Source: Emydura subglobosa
Taxonomy: Eukaryota; Chordata; Testudines; Chelidae
Reading direction: 5' to 3'
NCBI GenBank assembly: GCA_007922225.1
Contig: ML679954.1
Span: 19,383,619-19,447,618 of the forward strand
DNA length: 64,000 nt
In this document: positions 11,601 to 23,600 of the stretch, one piece after another
Numbering within the stretch: the stretch's first letter is position 1
How the letters are laid out: every line of letters starts with the position of its first letter
The notes under the pieces: model-generated
What the model saw: the letters and a program-made list of their open reading frames with translations, nothing else
What the model was told of the DNA's origin: nothing
Database searches by the model: none
Program-made: the position numbers and the translations under genes

Positions 11601-14600
11601 GATCCGCTTCATCGTTCCTCACACCTGGGAGGTGAGAAGTGGAAGTTGTGCCTCACAGCGAAGTCCCACAGGTGGATGGCTTCCTGGCGGGGGGCCGAGG
11701 AGCACGCTCCCCCCTACCTGTTTATATAAAACATGGCTGCAGTGTTGTCCGTCAGCACCTGTACCACGCTGCCCACCAGGAATCGGAGGAACACCTTCCA
11801 CGCTAGGCGAATGTCCCTGAGCTCCTTCACATTGATGTGCAGGCGCCTCTCCTCCCCTGCCCAGAGCCCCTGAGTGCCTAGGCTGGCGCTGATGTGGGCT
11901 CCCCATCCCACATCTGAGGCATCGGAGATTAGAGTGACCAACGGGATCAATTCCCTGAACGGGACGCCCTTCATCACCGCCCTGGGAGTCTGCCACCAGT
12001 TTAGGGAGGTTAGGACAGCAAGGGGAACTGTGACCACCCAATCCAAAGTGTATCTGCTCGAGACATATGCCCAGGCCAACTACGCCTGAAGCAGCCTGAG
12101 CCTGGCCACCATGCAGGCCACCATGTAGGCAGTGCTTGGCTGTTTTCATGTGGCACCGGTGCAGCTGGGAGATGATAGAGGCCATCGCCTCGAAACGTGA
12201 TTGGGGGAGGAAGGCTCTGGCCCGGGAAGCGTCCAAGGTGACCCCAATGAATTCTATGTGCTGCACCACGGTTGGTGTGGACTTTGAGCAGTCCCAGCCT
12301 GCTGTAATTCAAGCAAGTGAGGGTCATGCTGTCCTGCACATGGGACCTGGACCTGCCCCTGATCAACCGGTCGTCCAGGTAAGGAAAAATTTGCACCCCC
12401 CATTTCATTTCAAGTGGGCAGCCACTACTACGATGCATTTGGTGAACACCCTTGGAGCTGAAGATTGGCCAAAGGGTAGGGCTGTAAATTGGTAGTGGGA
12501 GCCAGCCACCAGGAAACAGAGGAAACGCCTGTGGCTGGGGAGGATAGACAAATGGAAGTATGCGTCTTTGAGGTAGAGGGCAGTCTCCTGGATCCAGGGA
12601 AGGTATGATGGAAGCTAGGGAGAACATGCGAAACCTGAGTTGTCTGATATATTTGTTTATCTAATATGGTCTCATAGGTCTAATATGGGTCTCAGACCCC
12701 CACTTCGCCTTGGGGATGAGGAAGTACCTCAAATAGAACCCCTACCCCTTTCAGCCTTGAAGGACCATTTCCATTGTTCCTAGGTTAAGGAGGGCATCCA
12801 CCTCCTCCAAGAGGAGTTGCTTGTGAGAGGGGTCCCTGAAGAGGGACGGGAGTTGTAGGGGGGGTAGATATAAATTGTAGGGAGTAGCCCCAAAAGGACT
12901 ATCCCGAGGACCCAACAGTACATGATGCTTGCCCATTCTGTGTAGAAGGGCATTAATCTGTCTAGGAAGGGAGGGGCGGATACAGGGAGGCAGTGGGAAG
13001 CTGAGGATGAGCTAGGGGGCTGATTTCGCCTTCTAAACCCCCTATTTCTGTCCCTGTAGGGCTGGAAGGGCCTAGGCGGGGGCCTTGGTTGCTGCTGCAC
13101 CTGGGGCCGTGATTGCCATCTGGACTCCTGGGGCGTGTACAGGCCCAGGAAGTGAAGTGTGGCCCTAGAATCTTTAAGACCGTGCAGCTTCGCATTGGTC
13201 CGATACAAAAACAGGCCTGACCAATCAAAGGGGAGGTCCTTACTGTACTGCTGCACCTTCTGCAACAGCCCCGAGGACTGCAGCCACAAACAGTGCTTCA
13301 TGGCGATGGCGAAGGCCATTGCCCTATGCGCTGAGTCTGCAGCATCACTGGACATCTGTAGTGCTGCCCTAGCCCGATTTCTTCGTCCAGGACAGTGGCT
13401 AAGTCTGTGGCCTGGTCTTGGGGCAGGGCCTCAGCGAACCGTCTGAGGGAGTCCCACAAGTTAAAATTGTACCTGCCCAGTAGGGCCTGGTGGTTGGCAA
13501 TCCTCAACTGCAGGGATGCCGTTGAATAAACCTTCCTCCCGAACAAGTCCAGTTTCTTCTTGTCCTTGTTTCTGGGAATGGACCCCGGATGACCTTGTCT
13601 GTCCCGCTGGTTGGCCGCATCTACTACCAGGGCTTCCGGGGCCGGGTGGGTGAATAGAAACTCGAACCCCTCGGCCGTGACATAATACTTTTTCTCGGCC
13701 CCTTTCGATGTAGGGCCGACCGAGGCAGGGGTTTGCCATAGAGCCTTGGCGATTTTAAGGACCCTGTCATGGACGGGCAGAGCCACCCTTGCTGGGGCCT
13801 CTGCCCCCAGCACATTGAAGAGGGTATCTTCGTCCTCCACTAACTCATTGACCTCCAGCCGTAAGTTAGAGGCCACCCTCTTAAACAGCTCCTAGTGTGC
13901 TCTGAAATCGCTCAGTGGCGCCATGTGGTCCCTGGAGGCTGCTTCCTCTAGGGAGGAGGAGGACGACTGCCAAGGTGTGACCTGTGGCTGTTCCCTCCCC
14001 CCGACGACCGGGTGCACCCTTGGAGGGTTCCTCCCCTGGGTCCAATTCTTCGTCCGAGGAATCGTCTTTATGGACTTTGTCCAGCGCGGGAGGCGCAGAC
14101 TGAACCCCCGATGATACGACAGACTGCAGCCCCAGTCCCATCTGGACACCCCATGGTCCCCAATAAGGCCATTGCTGCAGCCATTGACCCTATGGCCAAA
14201 CAGGGGCTGACTGCAGCACCGGCTGAGGTGTCTCATAGGGGCATCGGCTGGCCTTACGAGTGTCCCCACGGCTGCCCCCCTTTCGGGACCCCGAGCCACT
14301 GGAGCGGTGGTGCCGAGCCCGCATCTGGCCCTTGGTGCTGCTCCGTGCCAGGGACCATCCTCTTGACACCTCCAATGTGGAGGACAACAAGGACTGCCTC
14401 CGTCTCCGCGATCAGTGCCGGCGAGTGGAGGCGCGCTCCAAAGAGCTCGATGTCATCGAACGCCCTCTCGGCACCGACGAGTTTCAGTGCCGTTTGTCCA
14501 TAGGGGAACGAGAGCGGTGCCACTTGGAGCTTCGCAGTGACGAACCAGACACTGGTGACCAGGTACTGCGCCGTATTGGTGCGGGTGAACTGCTCGATGC

Positions 14601-17600
14601 CAGGCTCCCCGACAACAACCGGGTTCTGTGCCGCCTCGTTGTGGGCGACCTCCTTGGTACCGGGGATTGAGAATTAGAACTGTCCCCATGCCGCACGGCA
14701 GGCCTCGAGCAGTGCTGCCTTGTCTGCGCTGCCTCCGGTGTCGGGGACCAGCTCAATGAGGTATACTTGGAGCAACTGTTAGGGGAGCGTCCTCGCTCTA
14801 CCCCCAATAGCCATCTGGCAGGAGACCTTTCCACCCCTGCCGGGGGTCTCCACCACCCTTTTGAGGACCCAGTGCAGGTGTGCCCCAGGACACCAGCCCC
14901 TTCTCCCTTGGCGGGGGCGGACGGGGGCGGACGTGGCGTAGGCAAGGCCAGCAGGGCTCTTGCCACTTGAAAAGCCTCCAGTGTCGACGGCGTCGGCAGG
15001 GGCACTCTCCCACTCCCAGGAGTCACAGGAGGCTCCCTGCTCGGAGATGCAGGCACCAGAGAGGATTTGACGAGCTGTGGCTGGTGCATCTCCGTAGTTG
15101 ACCCTGCCCTTACCGGCGGCGCAGGGGAGTGTTCGCGCTCCATGCACTGCGCTTCTTCTTCCTCGGTGCCGGGGATGCCTCTCGGCGCTGAGTTGATGTC
15201 GGTGCCAGGGGTGCGCACGCTCGGCCCTGAGGTGGATCGGGGCGGCTCGGAAGCCAGGCGGAGCGCTGCCTCCATTAGCGTGGCTTTCAACCGAATATCT
15301 CGGTCCTTTTGGGTCCTCAGTTTAAAAGCCCTGCAGACCTTACATTTTTCTCTTCTGTGCTCTTCCCCCAAAACACTTAAGGCAACGGTCGTGGGGGTTG
15401 CTGAGCGGGAAAGCCTTCCCACAGAAGGCATATGGCATAAAGCTAGGTGACCCAGGCATGGCCCAGCCACCCTAAGCCCTTCAGAGCTTCTAATCTATCT
15501 AGACTAACAACTACTTAACTAAGGTATTAAAAGTAACAGAGTTCAAACAACGGGGAATGGTACTTGCGAAGAGCAAGGCTAGTTCCAGCAACCGTCACGG
15601 GCGGAAAGAAGGAACTGAGGGGGCGTAGGGCCGGCAGTGCCTCATATACTGTGGCATGCATGCGGGACTCCAGGGGACAACAGAGCTGGCCCTACGGGAT
15701 CTGCTAAGGAGAAAAAGTTCTGGAACCGTGCATGGTGGCATGCACTCACCTATAGTGGAATGTACATAAGCAATCACTTGAAGAAGAACCTCATCCTCTC
15801 TTTTCCAGCAGGACCTCCTCTACGGCTCCCAGTGTGAGAAAATTGCGCAGCACCTGTAAGAGGAGTTGCTCATAAGAGGGGTCCCCTGAAGAGGGATGGG
15901 GACAAGAAGGTGCGGGAAGGAGGAGAGGAAAATTAGAGGGTACAGCCCGTTCTAAAGGTGCCCAGGACCCAGCAGTCCGATGCTATATGGGCCTAGGCCA
16001 GGAGGAAAGGAGTGAGATGGTTCAGGAAAGGTGGGGATACAGGATCCAGGTGCGAGGCTGGAATGTTGTCCTTGTGCGCATCATCAAAATGCATGCCCAA
16101 ACAAGTCTAGTTTCTTGCTGTCTTTGTTTTTAGTCGTTGAGCCAGGGTGACCCTACCTGTCTCTCTCATTTGCCTTCTCCAGCACTAGGGAGCTCAGTGC
16201 AGGGTGGGTGAACAAGTATTAAAACCCTTTCACAGGAACGTAATACTTTCTCTCCACCCTCTTCGAGGTCGGGTGCAAAGATGATGGAGTTTGCCAGACC
16301 CCTTCGTGCACCAGCAGTGCGAACTGGGACAGTGCTGCTGCTGCCACTACATTAAACAGGTCCATCTATTCCTGCAGCAATTCCACCTTCAGCCCACGGT
16401 TGGAGGCCACCCTTTTTAGGACCTCCTGGTGCACTCAGAAGTCATCCAGAGGAGCCAATGGGCCTGCCACCAGTGTCTCGTCTGGAGAGGAAGAAGATGA
16501 CTGACCCGGTGCCAGGGGGAGGGGAGCGGGAGCAGAGGAGCTGGCACTTGTTAAGTGTGTGGGAGGCCCTGCAGATGTAGCCTCCGTAAGGTCTGACTCC
16601 TTCCCTGACTCGGAGTCATGAGCCTCCACCGGCAGTGCTCGGGGCCCTGATTGCTTCCCTGAGGAGACCAGGGAGTAGGGACCTGAGGGTATCTGTAACC
16701 CACAGGGGTTCCAGTAGTGCCATTGGGGTAGCCATTAGCCCTGAGGCACACTAGAGGGTGCAGGCAGGGACCTTGCCTTTGTCCTTCGGGTCGGGAAGGC
16801 TGCTTAGGGGAGCCACTGGGTCCTTTCCCTTCCTGGAATCACCGGACCCTCCTGCCAGAGACTAGCATCGTCCAGAGCTTGACCGTCTCCTCATACCATG
16901 GTACCAAGGGGAGAGGGAGTGGTATCTGCGCCTCTTATCCCAGCGCTCCCTTGACCAATGTCTTGGTAACAGGGAGTACGAGTCTGGAGACTGGTGAGGA
17001 TGCTGCCTGGACCAACTCGGTGAGGAGGAACATCCTCTGTAAGAGCGGAAGCAGCATCTGGGTAACCGGGAGCCTCTTGATACTGAAGCCCACTGTTGGT
17101 GGGGGTCTTCTCTAGGTGAGTGCCGCGATGCCAGCGACTGGGTTCTGCACCGTCCATGCATGGGCAAACTCATTGGTGACAGTGACCTAGAATGATGCCT
17201 GGCCCCAGATGGGAAAGACCTGCTTGATACCGAGTGGGATCTGCATCGACTCATCAATGCCACTGCCCTCGGTGCCGGCAATCGTGAGTGACAATTTGGG
17301 CTGTCTGGACTCCTGCGGTACTAGTGATCTGCCCCAGGAGACGACCCCAGTGCTGGAGAACGCACCCCAGGGGATCGGCATCTCGGTGGGATCAATCTCC
17401 TCCATGGTGACCCGTTTTGCAGAGGTACCTCGGGGGTCCAGTGAAGTGTGCAGTCACTGGGGGGCCCCATTGGGGGTTTTACCCTTGATGCAGGAGTTCT
17501 ACCTGTCGCCCTTTCCGTCTGGGCCAAGGGGGTGCGTGGGACAGGCAGGGCCAACTAGTCAGCTGCTGCCTGAAGCGCCTCCAGCACAAGATGTAGCGGT

Positions 17601-20600
17601 CCCCTTCCGCAGTCTGGAGACGAGGGATGCTCTGCAGAAGGGCTCACAGTCCCAGGCAAAACCTGCCCCTGCAGAGGTTGATTGATGCACTGGCTCTGAG
17701 ATGCCCCAGAGCTCGACCCATGTCCTTAGATCTCTTCTGCATGGGGGAGCGATCATCTGCCGGACATTGTTTTCTAGAGCTCTTCCTTGGTAAAGAGGAA
17801 GTCTGGTGCCACGATGAAGTTGGTGCCAGCAGAGCACTCTGCACTGACCCAGTGCTCGGTGCCGAAAGGCAGTGGGACAGTTCTGATGCCAATCTCAGTG
17901 CTGCCTCCGTTAACAAGGCCTTCAGATGGATCTCTCACTCCTTTTGAGTCCTTGGTCTGAACACCTTGCAGATGCAGCATTTGTCCTTTCAATGAGACTT
18001 CCTGAGGCACTTTAAGCAGTCTTTGTGAGGGTCGCTAATTGAGAAGGCTTTCCCACGGGATTTACAAGGCTTAAAGCCCAGAAATCAGGGCATACTCCAA
18101 CACCCGGTGAACATCCCTAATGGGACTACCTTATCAACTACAACAACAACTAAGAACTATCTAAACTACTTAACAAGTACTTATAAAACAAAGGCTACAG
18201 CTAAGAGGCACTCACCAAAGCAAGCAAGAACGCAGTTCCAGTAAGCATCAGTGGTGGAAATAAGGAACTGATGGGACGTAGGGCGGGCAGCCTCATATAC
18301 CGTGACATGTGCGTGGGGCTCCGGGGGCACCAGAGCCAGCCTTATGGGATCTGCTAAGGGTAAACATTTTCCAATAACCACGCACAGGGCGCACACGCAC
18401 CTACTGTGGAATGGACATGAGCAAGCACTCGAAGAAGAAGAATTGATTATCCCTGTGTTAGAAAGTGTCCAAAAGAGGTCCCTGTAACTTAGTTGGAGCT
18501 GCTTGCATATGGTCCTGAGCATGCTCTTGCATGTTTAGGGGGTATAACTTCATGTCTCACGCAGCTTGTGACTCCATTTCATCTCCACTACTCAGCGCTG
18601 GAGGTAGGAGAGAGAAGTGGGTCAGGACTCTGGTTTCCAGTCAGGGGCTCCTGGCAAACCTGAGTGTAGAGAGGACATGGCCTTCATACCCATAATGTGG
18701 CCATTAATGATGGTTGATGACAGTACAACAACAACCCTGCGGGGTAGTTTGGTGATTACTCCAGTTAGGCAATAGTTTTAAAATAAAATTGTGGCCTCTG
18801 CATTTAACCGGGCTTGACTCATTGTTTATGTCCACAACGAAAATAGCTTTCTACTGATACAGTATTTTAAAGTAAAAAGAGAAATAAAGTGCATCGAAGA
18901 GAATAAGTAGCGTGCAACAGCTCCTCCCCGCCAATAATGCTAACCTGAATATATATGACAGAAGAGATCTGCGTTTCTGCATGTTTCAATACAAGGTGAA
19001 TTCTGAATGCTCTCTGAATTTTAATAGCAGAGAGATGATGATATGCAGCAGCTGAAAAACAAAGCAGCCGCTTCTTCTGTTTCTGGTCTAAAATCTGTAG
19101 AAAGAAACAGTCAGGAAGTAGCATTAATAATCAAATCCAGAGTTAGTGTTTGCTACAGTATAATCATAATCTATGCTAACTAAAACTCAGAAATGGAATA
19201 AAAATAGGTGGGGTTAGTGTAATCTCTGAAACCAGTTTTTTCACTATAAACATAATTAACTGAGTAGCCTAATGCCTAATCAAACTTTATGTCCAGGATT
19301 GGATAATATTTCAGAAAGTGTCTGTGACCCTACAATGTAAGCAGTATAAGACACTATCACCTCAACTGGAGACAAGGAAACCTCATATCCTGGTAGACCA
19401 TTATGCTCTTAAAAACATCAAAAATTCCTGTTTTAATAATGAAGAATATGAAATTTAGGAATTTATGCATCATGTCCACATAGTTATAGCACTTAAAAAT
19501 ACACTTACCTTTTTTCTTACTAACCATGCCCGGATAAATGCTTGCAGTTTAATAGCAGCTTTTCTAATTTTGACATATTTTATGCATTCAAGTCTTCCTT
19601 CTTTCCTAGCTCGTATATGTTTTTGGATGACCAAAGCAGCAGCTTTTTGTTGAAGAAACTTGCGTCTTTCTTTGAAGCCTCGGTAAGCTGCCTGAATCAA
19701 ACATGCAGCTTGCTGCTTCTACAAGATGAATTGCGAGTTGATAATCAAGTGTGCTTTTTCTTGTCAGAGTGAAAGTACATTAGATTTTCATGTTTATCAT
19801 GTTACCATCTATTCTAAGATGGAAAGAAGTGGCCAAGGATCAAAAATAAAATTAAGGAGTCTATAAAGTTCTTACTTAAATTCAACTCAGCAAGTTATAA
19901 ATAGAATTAATTCATAGCAGTAGGAGTTTTCACAACAGAGTTATTTTCCATCCTTAAAGGACTTAAAAATGTTGGCAATGGATTTTATTTTAAGCAATTT
20001 GCCCATGATGGCAATAGACAATTTATTACATTTACAGTAGAACCTCAGAATTACGAACTGACCACACACTTAATTTGGAACTGGAAGTACACAATCAGGC
20101 AGCAGCAGACACACACACACACACAAAACAAATACAGTACAGTACTGTGTTAAATGTAAACTACAAAAAAATTAAGGGAAAGCAGCATTTTTTTCTGCAT
20201 AGTAAAAAGTTTTAAATTTGTATTAAGTCAATGTTCAATTGTGAACTTTTGAAAGAACCACCATAACATTTTGTTCAGAGTTACGAACATTTCAGAGTTA
20301 CGAACAACTTCTATTCCAGAGGTGTTCATAACTGAGGTTCTACTGTATTTAAAGCACAGCTCTTACTTTTATAAGCGAAGATTAGGCAAATGCAATATTT
20401 GGCATAGTTTGAGTGACTTGGATCTTGTTAGCTCTCAAAGTAAAGGAAAGCTGGACCATTAGGCAAATGGAAGACTTCAAAAGGAAAAAAATCTGTGATA
20501 CATTTCTTAGGTGTCATTCCCAACTCTATCAAATCTTAGTTCAGGTTTTATTTCTCTTTTCCCATTCCATACTTCACAATGTTTTGGTGACAAATCTTTT

Positions 20601-23600
20601 TTTAAAATAGCAGAAAGTACTATAAGTAAGGTAGACAGCAGCCACTACAGTGAAGGATGACCATGTTCCATTGTTGACTTCAATGGGACTATTCACAATG
20701 TCAAAAGTTAAGCACTTTCTTAAGGCTTTCCTCATAGGGGACTTCACCTTGGCATTTTCTGACTTAAGTACTTCTCTTTTTAACTAACATTTTTAAAGTA
20801 ATTTTCTTTATGAATATAGTAGAGTTTTAAACTGGACACCAACCAAGAATTTCTTTAGGAAAAGTTAACTTGAGTAAAAAATAGTTATGTATTAAAGGTG
20901 ATGAACAGGCTCGCTTTTGTAGAAAGAAAGCTAAATTATTGGCTGCGTACATTACACAAAGTTTACTACGCATGTGGAAAATATTTAATCTTCAACACCA
21001 TCTATGTCTTAGTGAATTTAAGAGTGAAATACCTTTTTAATCAGTTTCTTACTGTTGTATCTTCTGTAAGATGATTGAATCTTAACTGCAGCTTCCTTCG
21101 TTGCTAGGAACTGTTGCAGAATTGTTCTTGCAGTAAGGGTTTCTCTCCATCTCCTTTGAATGGTAACTGTAGAGGCCTTCATCTTCAGAAACCTAATGCA
21201 AATTAATATTTTAGTTTTTCTAAAAACTCAATACGAGTTTTAAAAATGAGAAATTTTTATTTGCATTTATTTCTTGCGAGCAGCAGAAGATAAGCAAGTA
21301 AAGTGGCATTCACTGGAAAGTTATCAAATCCACGGAAATTTTAGTTTACACGCACAGAGTGTAAATAAAACACTGGCCCAGCTCTTAAGGCTCAGGACTA
21401 GTTAAAATCAATGGAAACATGAAACACTGGAGTAAAACAGTGAAAAGTGACCTGAAAATTTTTACATCTTGTCTCAAGACAAATAAGTAGAACAGGAAAA
21501 TAAGTTTGACTTTGGAGAAGAATATTATGTCTTTAATTAAAAAACAGAAAAAAATGTTTCTCATTCTGGCATTTTCAAAACTCAAACTTAACTCTTGAGA
21601 AGAAAACACTGTAGTAAAATTAGACTTCACATATGAAAATAAAAGCAGGTCAATTACCAGCAGCCCACTCTCCCTTTCCGTCTTCCCAAGATTAACAAAC
21701 ACAGAAGTCACACCAAATACGAAAATTAAACCCCAGCCATCAAAGACCTAAACATGTGAGTAACTTTATGCACATTAGACCCAACTTTATGCACAATGGA
21801 TTACTCACATACATAAATCTTTGCAGAATCCGGGCCCAAGAATCCAGAGATTTGCTAGCATGCAAAGCAGTACTAAGTCATAAAACAATAAATGGCTAAA
21901 GACCATGAAAAGGTTATGTGGGTCATACAACCATAGTACATTACCAGGTCCTCTGCTGTTTGGTTTTGAAATAACCTTGAATGACACATGTAGCTTTTAC
22001 CACAGTTATATATTCTTTTCGTGCTCTGTATCTTCTGAACCAAGCTTGAATTGTTTGTGCAGCTCTCATTTTATCAGCCAACTGTCTGGCTTTAAAATCC
22101 CTAAATAAAGCCTACCAAACATAGAAACAATCAATTAATTTTGTATTTAACGGGACAAAATAGAAACCTCCCCCCCCCCCGGCCCCCCTCCCCCCCCATA
22201 AAACTAGTCACTTCTGCCTGAATATCTTTTTTAAATCTTATTACAAGTTGCACACAAGACTACTACACAGAAGGAAAAAAATCTCATCAATTTCTTTACT
22301 TTCAGCCTTTGACAGCACTTTGTGTATAATCAGTTCTTCCTTCACACAGCAAGAGAGAAAGTATAAGCTGGGAAATATTACACATATCTCCACCAATGTA
22401 AATTTCAGCGAGAGAAAAAAAATCCCACTATGAATTAAAGATAAAAGTTATAGATTTTAAAGATAATCCTGGAACAACCTGAAACCTAACTGCAGCTGTT
22501 TTCATCAGAAGGCATTTTGCTGTTCAATATTTTAAAGGTGATAGGCTCTGTAGCACTGCTATCTACAGAGTTGGAAACTTATGTTGAAGGTACTGTTCAG
22601 ACTAAATCCATGGTATATTTCATAGTTCGTATCTAATTTTTCCATCTGCTGTTACCATAAACTGTGGCTCTACTCATCAATTTCATTTTTCATAAGTGGC
22701 CAATCAGCAAATATTTCTGCATATATATTATGGGAATTTGGAATGCTTAGGATCTCTCACCTGACACACTATCTTTTTTTAAAACAAAAGCCCAGCCACC
22801 TGTCTAGGTAAACTTGCACATCAGTAGGTGGGGTTAGATAAGGCAGCAGAAACTCTCTTAGGATCTGCAGCAACTGAAAAATAAATGGGAGGGTTTCCCC
22901 CTCTTCTCCCAAGCAAAAATCTAGAGCATTATGAGAAACTCAAATTCCTACTCCCCTTTTTGAGGGGTGAAGAGGAAAGAAATGTAGAAAGGGAAAGAGC
23001 ATCTTAGCATCCCCCACTCCAGGAAGCTAAGACAGCATCCCCACCCCCAAAAAATAAAGACAGCTATGAGGACTAGGAAAAAAAATCACTTGCAGCTCTT
23101 TCCACAAACAAGCAGCCTAGAGGTAGAGACACACATAACCAATCAAAAAAAAAAAAAAGGGGAAACCACAAGGGAGCTCCGACATCAGTTACTATTAACC
23201 CAAATTAGGTACTTAGTTTCCCACTGTTGTCTGTGGAGCCAAGAGCAGCATTCTCTACTCTCTCCCAGCAGCCCTTTGACCAGTCACTGACAGAGGGAAG
23301 ACTGGGATTCTGAGTGTTTTTCTCCCATCCTTGGGTCTCTCTCTGGATTCATGGACCAAACCTTCTTCCCCTTTGATGTTCAGCTGCTCCCCACCCCCTT
23401 GATGTATAAGTCAATCTGAAGAGCGGGTGGGACTTCTCCATTAAAAAAGAAAAAAAACCAGTCAGGGCCCGCTAACATCTAAAGTTAATAAGTTTTTTAA
23501 AAGGGACCAAGATCAGCCATTTACTCACCCTCACCCTAAGAGAGCCTTTAAAGAGGGCTGAGAGAGACAATGGCATCTTCTCATTTTTGTTCTATGTATA

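Larger units (their letters stand above)
9744..15790 (-). mobile_element. Inner (younger) DIRS retrotransposon, full length, about 6.0 kb
   Basis: Complete DIRS-type element inserted inside the outer copy. In transcription order: 5' terminal repeat, gag, reverse transcriptase, RNase H, tyrosine recombinase, 3' terminal repeat. Terminal repeats at 9797-9975 and 15598-15765 are inverted copies of each other and share a long segment beginning cattccactataggtgagtg. A second segment at about 10050-10083 is complementary to the extreme 5' end at 15752-15784, the internal complementary region that DIRS elements use to template their ends. The reading frame changes many times across the coding part, so it is not autonomous, but it is better preserved than the outer copy. 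Confidence 0.88.
7440..18445 (-). mobile_element. Outer (older) DIRS retrotransposon, split in two
   Basis: A degraded DIRS-type tyrosine-recombinase retrotransposon in the same orientation as ASPM. It is in two pieces, 15790-18445 (5' terminal repeat and gag) and 7440-9743 (reverse transcriptase, recombinase, 3' terminal repeat), separated by a complete second DIRS copy. Aligned to the inner copy, the break falls in the reverse transcriptase N-terminal region: the sequence ending ...tagaaaacc at 9742 resumes at 15791 with tcatcctctc, matching inner-copy sequence around 12735-12745. The terminal repeats at 7470-7680 and 18245-18435 are inverted copies of each other. No target-site duplication is expected for this class. 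Frameshifts and a deletion make it non-functional. Confidence 0.85.
6728..18944 (-). other. ASPM intron 22, expanded by nested retrotransposons
   Basis: This 12.2-kb intron is the longest in the gene. About 11 kb of it (7440-18445) is DIRS sequence. The remaining flanks, 6728-7440 and 18445-18944, are unique; no other element was recognised there. Both flanking exons join in phase 0, and the protein sequence runs on across the intron without a break. Confidence 0.9.

Noticed and set aside
10397..12495. Several long plus-strand open frames (for example 11062-11635)
   Set aside because: They are opposite-strand shadows of the DIRS recombinase and reverse transcriptase, which show the real motifs on the minus strand.
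7440..18445. Endogenous retrovirus
   Set aside because: The order gag, reverse transcriptase-RNase H, tyrosine recombinase with inverted ends, and the absence of direct LTRs, protease, DDE integrase and envelope, fits DIRS instead.
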